Shown: positions 48,146-57,062 of the stretch, piece after piece
Numbering within the stretch: the stretch's first letter is position 1
Layout of the letters: each line of letters begins with the position of its first letter
Assembly (NCBI RefSeq): GCF_013003915.1
Contig: NZ_JABAIV010000003.1
Coordinates: 248,001 to 312,000 of the forward strand
Source: Telluria aromaticivorans
GTDB lineage: Bacteria > Pseudomonadota > Gammaproteobacteria > Burkholderiales > Burkholderiaceae_D
Direction: 5' to 3'
Length of the DNA stretch: 64,000 nucleotides
Made by a program: the position numbers and the translations under genes
Notes under the pieces: generated by a model
What the model saw: the letters and a program-made list of their open reading frames with translations, nothing else
Told to the model about the DNA's origin: nothing
Databases searched by the model: none

Positions 48146-48790
48146 ATGCTCGTCCTCGACAACCTGAACAAATCCTATGGCGGCCGCGCAGTGCTGTCGA
48201 ACCTGTCGCATACCTTCCAGGGCGGCGAGTTCGTGGCCATCATGGGCGAGTCGGGCGTCGGCAAGTCGACCCTGCTGAACCTGGTCGCAGGGCTGGATGC
48301 GCCGGACAGCGGCCAGGTGATCGTCGACGGCACCCCGATGTCGGCGCTGGACGACGCGGCCGCCACGCGCCTGCGCCGCAGCCGCATGGGCTTCATCTTC
48401 CAGGCCTTCCACGTGCTGCCGCACCTGAGCTTGCGCCAGAACGTGGCGCTGCCGCTGCTGCTGAACCGCCAACCGGTGGATCGCGCCGACGCCCTGCTGG
48501 CGGCGGTCGGCCTGGCCGGACGCGGCGACGATTTCCCGCGCCAGCTCTCGGGCGGGGAATTGCAGCGCGTCGCGATCGCACGAGCCCTGGTGCACCGCCC
48601 CGCCCTGCTGCTGGCCGATGAACCGACCGGCAACCTCGATCCCGAGACCGCCGCCACCATCCTCGGCCTGCTGCGCCAGGAAACCCGCGCCAGCGGCGCC
48701 GGCGCCATCATGGTCACCCACTCCCACGCCGCGGCCGCCATGGCCGACAAGGTGCTGTTACTGACTCGTTCCGGATTGAAATTAGCGTAA
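48146..48790 (+). CDS. LolD/MacB-type ABC transporter ATP-binding protein without an adjacent permease
   Basis: A 214-residue ATPase with Walker A GESGVGKST (about 34-42), signature LSGGELQR and Walker B LLLADEPTGNLDPET, typical of the LolD/MacB/FtsE group that works with FtsX-like permeases. GGAAAG lies before the ATG, 35 bp after permease 2, so it is probably cotranscribed. No FtsX-like permease follows, so its membrane partner is unknown. Confidence 0.8.
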   Translation: MLVLDNLNKSYGGRAVLSNLSHTFQGGEFVAIMGESGVGKSTLLNLVAGLDAPDSGQVIVDGTPMSALDDAAATRLRRSRMGFIFQAFHVLPHLSLRQNVALPLLLNRQPVDRADALLAAVGLAGRGDDFPRQLSGGELQRVAIARALVHRPALLLADEPTGNLDPETAATILGLLRQETRASGAGAIMVTHSHAAAAMADKVLLLTRSGLKLA

Positions 48791-48968
48791 ATTCCTCGAA
48801 GAAAGACGCAGATTCAGCATTTTTACGTTCTACTCGTGAATCGTGCGTGACACAATCGTAGTAATATCACAACGACCCGCCACCGACCAAGTCAACATAA
48901 CAGGGGGGCTTTTTCCAGAACAGTCGATCTGTCCCGAATCCATGTTTTCAAAAATTCGGAGAAGCAAC

Positions 48969-49256
48969 ATGAGCGTACGACAGAAAAAACAGGAAATGCT
49001 CGCCGCAATGCAACGAGCCCGTGCCATGGAGCCGTCGAGCTTCGTGCCCAACAAGCTGCTCGATACGCTGATCGAACGGATGCAGCTCAAGAACGACGCG
49101 GAGCTGTGCCGCGTGCTCGAGGTGCAGCCGCCGATCATCAGCAAGATCCGCCACCGCAAGCTCAATGTCGGCGCCACGATCCTGCTGCGCATGCACGAGA
49201 AATCGAATATCCCGATCCGCGAACTGAAGGAGCTGACCAGCGCTTCCATCCACTGA
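48969..49256 (+). CDS. Small HTH-like protein
   Basis: A 95-residue protein with a possible helix-turn-helix in DAELCRVLEVQPPIISKIRHRKL (about residues 44-66) in the style of Cro/XRE or phage-repressor domains. GGAGAAG lies 6 nt before the ATG at 48969; the frame is open further up but lacks a better start. It may be a regulator, but its target is not shown. It is convergent with the histone-like gene. Confidence 0.65.
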   Translation: MSVRQKKQEMLAAMQRARAMEPSSFVPNKLLDTLIERMQLKNDAELCRVLEVQPPIISKIRHRKLNVGATILLRMHEKSNIPIRELKELTSASIH

Positions 49257-49276
49257 TCCCGCGATCTTCCAATGCC

Positions 49277-49759
49277 TTAGGTTCCTGCCGGCGGGCGCCC
49301 TGTCTTGAGCTGGGGCAGCGCCGCCAGCACCGCCCTGAGCGTGGCGATGTCGACCTGTCCCAGCAGGGCCACGCCCACGCGCAACAGTTCACTCTTCTTG
49401 ACGTCGATGCCGGCGCGCAGGCAGGCGCTCTTCACGTCCGCCAATACCGCGTATTCATGTTCCGGCATGGTGAAGCTGTCGCGCACCAGGACCGGGCGTG
49501 CCACGGTAGCGGGCTGGGCAGACGATGCCGGCGCCTTGCGCGCAGCCCTCGTTGGCGAGGGCCTGGCCAGCGCCTTCGCCGCGACTCGCACGGCGGTCTT
49601 GACGCCGGTTTTGGCGGCAGTCTTTGCAGCCGGTTTTGCGGTCTTCGCTACTGCGGCCCTGGCGGCCCGCGCCGGGGCTTTCACTGTCTTTGCCGGCGCC
49701 GCTTTCGCGCGCACGGTTCGCTTTGCTGCCACTGTCACGGCGGCCGACTTCCTGGGCAT
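49277..49759 (-). CDS. Histone-H1-like Ala/Lys-rich protein with a small C-terminal domain
   Basis: A 160-residue protein. The N-terminal ~90 residues are built from repeated A/K/P runs (AAKTAAKTG, KAPARAARA), as in AlgP or bacterial H1-like proteins, and are probably disordered and DNA-binding. The C-terminal ~65 residues (SFTMPEHEYAVLADVKSACLRAGIDVKKSELLRVGVALL) form an ordered helical domain. GGAG lies 6 nt before the ATG at 49759; an upstream ATG at 49774 lacks this. Role in nucleoid organisation is inference. Confidence 0.65.
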   Translation of the reverse strand: MPRKSAAVTVAAKRTVRAKAAPAKTVKAPARAARAAVAKTAKPAAKTAAKTGVKTAVRVAAKALARPSPTRAARKAPASSAQPATVARPVLVRDSFTMPEHEYAVLADVKSACLRAGIDVKKSELLRVGVALLGQVDIATLRAVLAALPQLKTGRPPAGT

Positions 49760-49832
49760 TACTGACTCCATCATTCAACAAGCTAAACAATATAGTCGAT
49801 TTGGCCGGGGACTGCCAAAACGCCGCGCAGGC

Positions 49833-50798
49833 TCAGCCCATGCGCGCGAACGCGGGCAGCGCCGGCGGCAAGGCCACGCTGCGCCAATGCAGGTCCCACA
49901 GCGCGCCCACGCGCAGGCCCGCATGCACCGGCAAGACCTCGGTGATGCCGTATTCCTCCATCAGTGCGAGCAGCAGGGCCAGTCCGCCTGCCAGGTGCGG
50001 CGCGCGCGCGGCCGCCGGCCAGGCCAGCCGCACCCGTGCCACGTGGCCGGCCTCGATGAAGCGCCGCCGCAGCTCGCACAGGCCTTCCATCGTCAGGCGC
50101 CCATCCGCGATCCCGTCTTCCAGTGCGATCTCGGCCAGCGCGCGCACCGTGCCGCAGGCGCCGTAGGCGAGCGGCGGGTGGCGCCCGGCCACGGTGGACT
50201 CGGCGAAGCGGCTGCGCCCGGAACGCACCGCGGCGTCGAAGCAGGCAGCATCGATGCGGCCGTCGGCGAAAAAGCTCAGGCTCTGGCGCACTGCGCCGAC
50301 CGCGAAGGATTCGATGCGTTCGATCGACGGGCCGCGGCCCAGCACCAGTTCGGTCGAGCCGCTGCCGATGTCGAGCACCAGGCGGCGGCGCCCATCGTCG
50401 CCGCCCAGCGTGCTGGTCACGCCCATGTAGACCAGGCGCCCGGCCTCGTCGCCGGCAATCAGTTCGATCGGGCGGCGCAGGGCCGTTTCGGCGGCGGGCA
50501 GGAAGACCTGCGCATTGCGCGCCATGCGCAGGGCCGAGGTGGCCACCACGCGCACGGCCTGCGGGCGCCAGGCGTCGAGCAGCTGGGCGAATTCGCGCAG
50601 GCTGGCCAGCGCGCGGCGCATGGCCGCCTCGCACAGGCTGCCGTCTTCCTCGAAAGAGGCGGCCAGGCGTACCGGCTCGCACAGGCTTGCCTCCAGCAGC
50701 AGCTCGCCCCGCTCGACCCGGCCGACGTGCAGGCGGAAGCTGTCGGAGCCGAGTTCGACGGCGGCGTAGCGTGGGAAATGCTGGGCTTGGGATGTCAT
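49833..50798 (-). CDS. Ppx/GppA-family phosphatase (exopolyphosphatase-like)
   Basis: A 321-residue ASKHA-fold phosphatase. It has YAAVELGSDSFRLHVGR at the N-terminus (phosphate-1 loop), LVLDIGSGSTELVLGRG (phosphate-2) and YGACGTVRALAEI. It is shorter than E. coli Ppx (~510), lacking the C-terminal HD-like domains, so it resembles the short two-domain exopolyphosphatases. AGGAG lies 5 nt before the ATG. Ppx is often next to pho genes; here it is 32 kb away from them. Confidence 0.87.
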   Translation of the reverse strand: MTSQAQHFPRYAAVELGSDSFRLHVGRVERGELLLEASLCEPVRLAASFEEDGSLCEAAMRRALASLREFAQLLDAWRPQAVRVVATSALRMARNAQVFLPAAETALRRPIELIAGDEAGRLVYMGVTSTLGGDDGRRRLVLDIGSGSTELVLGRGPSIERIESFAVGAVRQSLSFFADGRIDAACFDAAVRSGRSRFAESTVAGRHPPLAYGACGTVRALAEIALEDGIADGRLTMEGLCELRRRFIEAGHVARVRLAWPAAARAPHLAGGLALLLALMEEYGITEVLPVHAGLRVGALWDLHWRSVALPPALPAFARMG

Positions 50799-50898
50799 GG
50801 GCGCTCCTGCTGCGGGGATGCCGCAGGATACGTCCGCGATATGACAGCGATGTGACCCGCCGACGGCGCGCCGCGAGGCGCGAGCGCCAGCTGGGGCT

Positions 50899-52071
50899 TC
50901 AGGCCTCGACCGGGCTGGCAACCGCCTGGCTGACGCGGTTGCGTCCGGCGCCCTTGGCCGCCTGCAGGGCGTCGTCGGCGCGCTGGAACAGGGTGACGGT
51001 ACTGTCTTCGGGGCGCAGGATGGTGACGCCGAAACTGGCCGTCATGGCGATCAGCGCGCGTTCGCTCTTGACCGGGGTGCTGGCAATCGCCGCGCGGATG
51101 CGCTCGGCCACCAGGAGCGCTTCGTCGAGGTTGGTGCGCGGCAGCAAGATCGCGAATTCAACCCCCACCAGGCGGCCGACCAGGTCGGAATCGCGCAACT
51201 GGCGCCGGCACAGCTCCACCACGTTGCGCAGCACGGCGTCGCCCGCCGGGTGGCCATAGCTGTCGTTGACGCGCTTGAAACCGTCGAGGTCGAGCACCAC
51301 CAGCGCGGTCGGCAGGCCGGGCCGGCGCGCCAGCGCCATCCACGGGGCCAGGGCATTGAAGAAGCCGCGCCGGTTCGGCACGTTGGTAAGCGGGTCGACC
51401 AGTTCGAGGCGCGCCAGTTCGCGCCCGGCGCGCTCGCGGCCCAGCAGCAGCATGCCGAAGCCGTTGGACAGCATCAGGACGTAGAGCGCGGCGCTGGACA
51501 GCTGGCGCAGCAGTTCGCTGGACAGCCAGCGCCAACCACCCGGCAGCACCAGCACCGACAGCCCGCGCAGCGCCACTACCAGGGCCAGCACCGCGGTCAG
51601 CAGCGCCAGGAAGCGCTGCAGCAGGCTGGCCTTGCCCCAACCCGAGGCCAGGGCGATCGCGCCGATCAGGTAAAAAGCGCCGAGCAGCAGCGACGAGGCC
51701 ACGCTGCGCAGGCCCTGTTCGTCGATCAGGTAGCAGACGAAGAAAGTGAGGATCGAAAGCAGGGCCGCCAGCAGCATCGGGCGGCGCCAGCCTTCTCGGC
51801 CGTTGGTTTCCCAGGCGGCGCCGGCTTCCACGGCGACGCCGGCAAACAGCAGCGCATAGCCGCCCGGCAGCGCGAGCGGCTCCGGCACCACCCCGAAACC
51901 GCCCAGCGCCAGCAGGGTCCAGGCGCCGGCCTGCACCTGTTTCGACAGTGCCCATGCAGCCAGCGCCGGCGGGCGCACCGGGCCATGGTCGTAGAAGGTC
52001 AGTACGGCGCACAGGGCCAGGTTACCCAGGGCCAGCACCAGGACCATCGTGGTCGCGTCGAGGTTCGTCAT
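50899..52071 (-). CDS. Multi-pass membrane protein with a degenerate GGDEF domain
   Basis: A 390-residue protein. The N-terminal ~215 residues contain about six to seven hydrophobic helices. The GGDEF-fold domain begins near 225 (LELVDPLTNVPNRRGFF) and has FKRVNDSYGHPAGD. The signature position reads VGVEF (about 302-306) instead of GGDEF, so cyclase activity is doubtful. A GTP-binding or protein-interaction role is possible. Confidence 0.85.
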   Translation of the reverse strand: MTNLDATTMVLVLALGNLALCAVLTFYDHGPVRPPALAAWALSKQVQAGAWTLLALGGFGVVPEPLALPGGYALLFAGVAVEAGAAWETNGREGWRRPMLLAALLSILTFFVCYLIDEQGLRSVASSLLLGAFYLIGAIALASGWGKASLLQRFLALLTAVLALVVALRGLSVLVLPGGWRWLSSELLRQLSSAALYVLMLSNGFGMLLLGRERAGRELARLELVDPLTNVPNRRGFFNALAPWMALARRPGLPTALVVLDLDGFKRVNDSYGHPAGDAVLRNVVELCRRQLRDSDLVGRLVGVEFAILLPRTNLDEALLVAERIRAAIASTPVKSERALIAMTASFGVTILRPEDSTVTLFQRADDALQAAKGAGRNRVSQAVASPVEA

Positions 52072-52095
52072 CGTGGCGGTCGGATCACAGCCGGC

Positions 52096-52371
52096 TCAGA
52101 ACTCGTGCTCGACACGCTGGGTGCCGTCGCCGATCTTGCTGGCCCAGGCAATGGCAAAATAGTCCTGCTCCTCCGGGCTGGGCGCCGAATGCCAGAACAC
52201 GATCAGGGTGCCCTTGTGGTCGTGGAGCTGGGTCAGCTTGTCGACAAAACCGGCATTCCCGGCGCGGTCGGCCATGGCCATCGCGTAGCCGTACACGCGC
52301 TGCAGGCGCTCGATCCGGTCGGGCTCAGTCAGGGCGTTGGTGGCGGTAATCGAGGGATGGTCCAGGAACAT
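52096..52371 (-). CDS. Hypothetical 91-residue protein
   Basis: A soluble protein of unknown family, with LTEPDRIERLQRVYGYAMAMADRAG and a Trp/Phe-rich C-terminal part ending in HEF. GGAAG lies 6-7 nt before the ATG. It precedes the degenerate GGDEF gene on the same strand by 24 bp, so the two may be cotranscribed. Confidence 0.6.
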   Translation of the reverse strand: MFLDHPSITATNALTEPDRIERLQRVYGYAMAMADRAGNAGFVDKLTQLHDHKGTLIVFWHSAPSPEEQDYFAIAWASKIGDGTQRVEHEF

Positions 52372-52499
52372 GGGGATCTTCCAGTTGTTCGAATGGTCAG
52401 CTTATCAGAAAGCGATGCCGTACAACAAGCTACCCGGACGGTCTCCCTGCCCATTCGCCATTCACCTCCGTCCCTGCCCTCATCCCTTACACTGGCAAG

Positions 52500-53270
52500 A
52501 TGGCCGAACCACGCGACAAACCCTCCGTTTCCCTGGCTGCCCCGATCGTCTCGACCAGGGGCGACCGCCGCACGCTCGAGTTCACGCCCGGCGACATCCA
52601 GAGCGAGATGCTGCTGTCCCGGCCCAGCGCGCTGGTGCTGGCCTATGCGCGCGCCATGATGTGCTTCGCGCTGCTGGTGCCGCGCCCGCGCCACATCGTC
52701 ATGGTCGGGCTGGGCGGCGGCTCGTTCGCCAAGTTCTGCCACCGCCATTTTCCGTGGGCGCGCATCACGGTGCTGGAGGTGCGCGCCGACGTGATCGCCC
52801 TGCGCGAACAATTCCACGTGCCGCCCGACGATGCCCGCCTGCGCGTGCTACACTGCGATGCCGCCGCCTGGCTGACGCAGCAGGGCGGCGTCGCCGACGT
52901 GCTGCTGGTCGACGGTTTCGACGAAGCCGGCCTGCCTCCTGCCCTGTCGAGCGCCGGCTTCTATGCCGACTGCCGGCGCGCCCTGCGTCCGGGCGGCGTG
53001 ATGGTGGCGAATATCTTTACGTATGATCCCGGCTATGTGACTGCGCTGCAACGGCTGCAGGCGGCATTTGGCGGCGAGGTGTGTTGGCTGTCTGGCATCG
53101 CCGGCAACAACCAGATCCTGTTCGCGCAGCGCCCGCCGCCTGCAGGCGCCGAGCCCGGGCACGCCCTGCGCGTCCTGCGCGATACCCTCGGCAACCGCGG
53201 CCTCGGCGCGGGCGCGCTCAACCGCCTGCTGGCGCGGCTGGTGGTGGCCTGGCTGGGCCGGCGCGCCTGA
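52500..53270 (+). CDS. Spermidine synthase-like SAM-dependent methyltransferase-fold protein
   Basis: A 256-residue Rossmann-fold protein of the spermidine/spermine synthase superfamily. The nucleotide-binding loop is IVMVGLGGGSFAKF, followed by an acidic strand end (TVLEVRADV) and DVLLVDGFDEAGLPPALS in the position of the synthase catalytic loop. It is shorter than true spermidine synthases and lacks their N-terminal strand domain, so the substrate is uncertain. Confidence 0.75.
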   Translation: MAEPRDKPSVSLAAPIVSTRGDRRTLEFTPGDIQSEMLLSRPSALVLAYARAMMCFALLVPRPRHIVMVGLGGGSFAKFCHRHFPWARITVLEVRADVIALREQFHVPPDDARLRVLHCDAAAWLTQQGGVADVLLVDGFDEAGLPPALSSAGFYADCRRALRPGGVMVANIFTYDPGYVTALQRLQAAFGGEVCWLSGIAGNNQILFAQRPPPAGAEPGHALRVLRDTLGNRGLGAGALNRLLARLVVAWLGRRA

Positions 53271-53424
53271 TTCCAGCTGCCTGACCCGCCGCTTGACCCG
53301 CTGGTGCGCGCACATGCGTGCCATGCAAGCGACATTTCGTTTGCGGAAAACCACGCGCTTGTGACACACTTCATGTATTGATGCCTGTTGGCAAGCCTCC
53401 CCTCGTTATCACCCGGATTATTCC

Positions 53425-56289
53425 ATGCCGCGTCGCCTGCCTTTGTCGCTTACCCTTGCGGCGGCCCTTACACTTGGGGGCGGCCTTGCCGTGTCTGGGG
53501 CCCTGTTCCTGGGCGTGAGCCACCTCGAATACGACAACATGGCGCTGGCCTTTGCCCAGCGCTCGGACGAGCGTGTCGCGGCTGTGCGCCAGGGCGTCAA
53601 CCAGGCGGTGGAAGTGCTGACCGTCACCAACCAGCTGTTTGCACGCGGCGAGCCGGTCAGCCGCGAAGGCTTCCGCGACTTCACGGCGGCGCTGCTCGAG
53701 CGCCATCGCTATATCCAGGCGTTCAATTTCCACCGTTCGGTGCCGGGCGAGGCGCGCGCCGCCGTCGAAGCCGAATTGCAGCGCATCCGGCCGGGCACTG
53801 TGTTTACCGAACTGACGCCCGCAGGGCTCAAGCCCGCACCGATCCGCGTCCGCTACCACATCGTCGACTTTATCGAACCGATGGCCGGCAACGAGCGCGC
53901 CTTCGGCCTGAACATCACCGAGAACCTGCAGGTGATGAGCGCGCTCGAGATCGCCCGCGGCGAAGGGCGCGCCGCCGCCACCGACCTGTTCCAGCTGGCG
54001 CAGGATCCACTCCACCAACCGGCCTTCCAGCTGATCATACCGGTGCTCGACCGCGAGGGCGTGCTGGCCGGCGACACCTCGGTGGTCATCCGCGGCCCCG
54101 AACTGGTACGGGCCTCGCTGGCCAGCGCCGGCCTGCTCGATTCGCGCGACATCTTCGTCTCGGTGTATGCGGGCGAACGCACCGGGGCCGAGGCCCTGCT
54201 GTTTTCCACCGGCGACACCCGCAAGCAGCCGGAGAGCTGGCTGACCGGGTTTGTCGCCTCCGTGCACACCGGCCACAGCGTCGACGTGCTGCGCATCGCC
54301 GGCAAGCCATGGCGGATCGAAGTAGCGGCCGCGCCACGTCCCTTCCTGCCCGACCACATGGCTTCGTCCGCTTTGCTGGTGGGCGGCATCCTGATGACCT
54401 TGATGAGCACGGCCTTCGTGCAGGCCTCGGGCCGGCGTGCGCGCAAGGTACAGCAACTGGTACGCCAGCGCACTGCCGACCTGCGCCGCACCAACCGCCG
54501 CCTGGTCGAAGACATGGCCGCACGCGAACGCGCCGAGCGCGCCCTGCAGCAGAGCGAGCAGCGCTTCCGCCAGCTGGTGTCGATGTCCTCCGACTGGTAC
54601 TGGGAACAGGACCGCGAGCTGCGCTTCACGATGGTCACCGGCGGCTTCACCGAAAAAGCCGGCGTGTCGGTAGAGAGCCTGCTCGGCAAGACGCGCTGGG
54701 AGTACGTGCCGGCCCTGCTTGAGTCCGAACTGGGGCGCGCCCACCTCGCCCAGGTGCGGGCCCACGAGCCCTTCGCCAACCTCGAATACCAGGTGGTCGA
54801 CCAGCACGGCGACACCCGCTGGTTCTGCGTCCACGGCCAGCCGGTGTTCGACGACGGCGGCGCCCTGCTGGGCTACCGCGGCACCGGCAGCGACATCACC
54901 GCGCGCAAGCTCACCGAGCAGCGCGTGCACCACGTGGCCCAGCACGACGTGCTGACCGGCCTGCCGAACCGCTCGCTGCTGCAGGACCGCCTGGGCCAGG
55001 CGATTGCCCATGCCAACCGCAGCGGACGCGCGATCTGGGTCATGCTGATCGACCTCGACCGCTTCAAGTTCGTCAACGATTCGATGGGCCACAAGGCCGG
55101 CGACGTGCTCCTGATGACGGTGGCCGCGCGCTTGAGCGGCTCGCTGCGCGACACCGATACCGTGGCGCGCCTGTCGGGCGACGAATTCGTCGTGATCCTG
55201 TCCGAGCAGCACGACGCGCCGCTGAGCGCCGACATCGTGCAGCGCGTGATGGATTCGGTGGCCCAGCCGGTCATGCTCGGCCCCAAGGAATTCTTCGTCA
55301 CCTGCTCGATCGGCGTGGCGGTCTACCCGAGCGAAGGCACGCCGGCCGACAGCCTGATCGAACACGCCGACATCGCGATGTACTGCGCCAAGAAACTGGG
55401 CCGCAACAACTTCCAGTTCTATACCCCGGTCATGAACGAGGAGTCGATGGAACGGGTGCGCATCGAAAGCGCGCTGCGTAACGCCCTGGAACGCAACGAA
55501 TTCGTACTGCACTACCAGCCGCAGGTGGACCTGAAAACCGGCAAGATCGTCGGCATGGAGGCCCTGATCCGCTGGCAGCACCCGGAAATGGGCATGGTGC
55601 CGCCGATCCGCTTCATCGGCATCGCCGAAGAGACCGGCCTGATTGTCCAGATCGGCGCCTGGGTGATGCGCACCGCCTGCGCCCAGAACAAGGCCTGGCA
55701 GGATGCCGGCCTGGGCAAGCTGCGGGTCGCGGTGAATTTGTCGGCCCGCCAGTTCGGCGCGCCCGACCTGATCGCCGGCCTCGAGTCGGTGCTGCTCGAC
55801 ACGATGCTCGACCCGGACTGCCTCGAGATCGAACTGACCGAGAGCCTGTTCATGAGCGACGTGACGCCGGCCGTGGAATTGCTGCACCGGATGAAGTCGC
55901 TGGGCGTGAACCTGTCGATCGACGATTTCGGCACCGGTTTCTCGAGCCTGTCCTACCTGTCGCGCTTCCCGATCGACGTGCTGAAGATCGACCGCTCTTT
56001 TGTCGCCGATATCACCATTGACGCCAACGATGCGGCGATCGTCACCTCGATCATCGGGCTGGCCCACAACCTGAAGCTGGCGGTGATCGCGGAAGGCGTC
56101 GAGACCCTCGAACAGCTCGACTACCTGCGCAGCCATGGTTGCGACGAAATCCAGGGCTATTTCTTCAGCAAACCGCTGCCGGCCGGCGAGTTCGAAGCGA
56201 TGCTGCGCGAAGGCCGTTGCCTGCCGGCTCCACAGCAAACCGAGCCGGAAGCCGATGCCGATCACCCAAGGGTCGCTGCTTATTCGTAG
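53425..56289 (+). CDS. CHASE-PAS-GGDEF-EAL membrane protein
   Basis: A 954-residue c-di-GMP enzyme. An N-terminal helix (about 7-28) and a second helix near 312-330 enclose a periplasmic CHASE-like domain (FNFHRSVPGEARAAVE). After a coiled coil come a PAS domain (about 375-495), GGDEF with SGDEF at about 584-588 (Ser for the first Gly, usually tolerated) and EAL from about 712 (MEALIRW), including IDDFGTGFSSLSYL. Its TAG stop lies in the first bases of a palindromic repeat. Confidence 0.92.
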   Translation: MPRRLPLSLTLAAALTLGGGLAVSGALFLGVSHLEYDNMALAFAQRSDERVAAVRQGVNQAVEVLTVTNQLFARGEPVSREGFRDFTAALLERHRYIQAFNFHRSVPGEARAAVEAELQRIRPGTVFTELTPAGLKPAPIRVRYHIVDFIEPMAGNERAFGLNITENLQVMSALEIARGEGRAAATDLFQLAQDPLHQPAFQLIIPVLDREGVLAGDTSVVIRGPELVRASLASAGLLDSRDIFVSVYAGERTGAEALLFSTGDTRKQPESWLTGFVASVHTGHSVDVLRIAGKPWRIEVAAAPRPFLPDHMASSALLVGGILMTLMSTAFVQASGRRARKVQQLVRQRTADLRRTNRRLVEDMAARERAERALQQSEQRFRQLVSMSSDWYWEQDRELRFTMVTGGFTEKAGVSVESLLGKTRWEYVPALLESELGRAHLAQVRAHEPFANLEYQVVDQHGDTRWFCVHGQPVFDDGGALLGYRGTGSDITARKLTEQRVHHVAQHDVLTGLPNRSLLQDRLGQAIAHANRSGRAIWVMLIDLDRFKFVNDSMGHKAGDVLLMTVAARLSGSLRDTDTVARLSGDEFVVILSEQHDAPLSADIVQRVMDSVAQPVMLGPKEFFVTCSIGVAVYPSEGTPADSLIEHADIAMYCAKKLGRNNFQFYTPVMNEESMERVRIESALRNALERNEFVLHYQPQVDLKTGKIVGMEALIRWQHPEMGMVPPIRFIGIAEETGLIVQIGAWVMRTACAQNKAWQDAGLGKLRVAVNLSARQFGAPDLIAGLESVLLDTMLDPDCLEIELTESLFMSDVTPAVELLHRMKSLGVNLSIDDFGTGFSSLSYLSRFPIDVLKIDRSFVADITIDANDAAIVTSIIGLAHNLKLAVIAEGVETLEQLDYLRSHGCDEIQGYFFSKPLPAGEFEAMLREGRCLPAPQQTEPEADADHPRVAAYS

Positions 56290-56619
56290 GATGGGCGGGT
56301 CTCCCGGCCGCGCGTTCAGATTACGGTGCTGCAGCCCATGCGCCGGATCAAACTGTAACGATTACCGCGTGGGCTAACCTGGGCCAGTGGCGTAATGCCG
56401 ATCACTTAAGAGCCGCCGGTTTCTCGTAGGGTGGGCAATTCGTAATTCAGGGCATTGCCCTGAATTACCTTGCCCACGCGTTCAAACCACGGTGCTGCAG
56501 CCCGTGCGGCTGTTCACATCGCAACTATCACCGCGTGGGCAGGAAACCTGCCCACCCTACGGTTCTCACTAACTGAAGGCATTAGGCCGGTGGCCTAGGT
56601 TACAAGCCGCCCACGCTAC
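56285..56619. repeat. Compound intergenic palindromic region, CGTAGGGTGGGC family, copy 5
   Basis: A degenerate unit starting CGTAGGATGGGC (56285) is followed from 56425 by a well-preserved unit with the inserted 27-bp palindrome (GTAATTCAGGGCA arms) and right arm GCCCACCCTACG (56550-56561), plus a partial extra arm to 56619. A ~200-bp part from 56392 recurs at 60437. Confidence 0.82.
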
Positions 56620-56798
56620 AAATTCCTCTCTTGATCGACCGGCATGAAGCCGAAACCGGCATTGGCTTGATCCAGATCGGCCAAAACTTGATAAATATCT
56701 AGTGTAATTACGCAAATAACTATTTATTTATAGCTAATTCACGATCGTTCGTCTTAGAATACCTGTGTCTCTTTGGCAATCTTAGACTACGGATATAT
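56620..56798. other. AT-rich gap upstream of the 72-residue ORF
   Basis: The 179 bp between the repeat and the next ORF is much more AT-rich than the surroundings, with runs such as ACTATTTATTTATAGC. No promoter with convincing spacing could be named, and no gene is seen. Confidence 0.4.
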
Positions 56799-57017
56799 AT
56801 GATGATGAATGAAACGGGTGACCTGGCCGTCGCGGCAGACCCAGCGGTACGCCGGCAGCGCACCGACGACCGCACGCGCGACCTGATCAACCAGGCCGTG
56901 GCGTCCGTTCCTACCCTTGGGCTGCAGCGCGCGGCCGAATTCCTGGCGACGATGAACGTGCCGGCCGAAGTGGCGGTGCGGGTGCTCGTGTATCCGAACC
57001 GGCGCCGCGCCAACTAA
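56799..57017 (+). CDS. Hypothetical 72-residue protein
   Basis: A small basic protein, ending NRRRAN, with a helical middle part (RDLINQAVASVPTLGLQRAAEFLATMNVPAEVAVRVLV). There are three ATGs in tandem at the start (56799, 56802, 56805) and only a weak GGA before them. No family recognised. Confidence 0.55.
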   Translation: MMMNETGDLAVAADPAVRRQRTDDRTRDLINQAVASVPTLGLQRAAEFLATMNVPAEVAVRVLVYPNRRRAN

Positions 57018-57062
57018 GAGCCTGTCCAGGCTCCGCGCGCGGTCCGGCTGCGATGACAGCGC

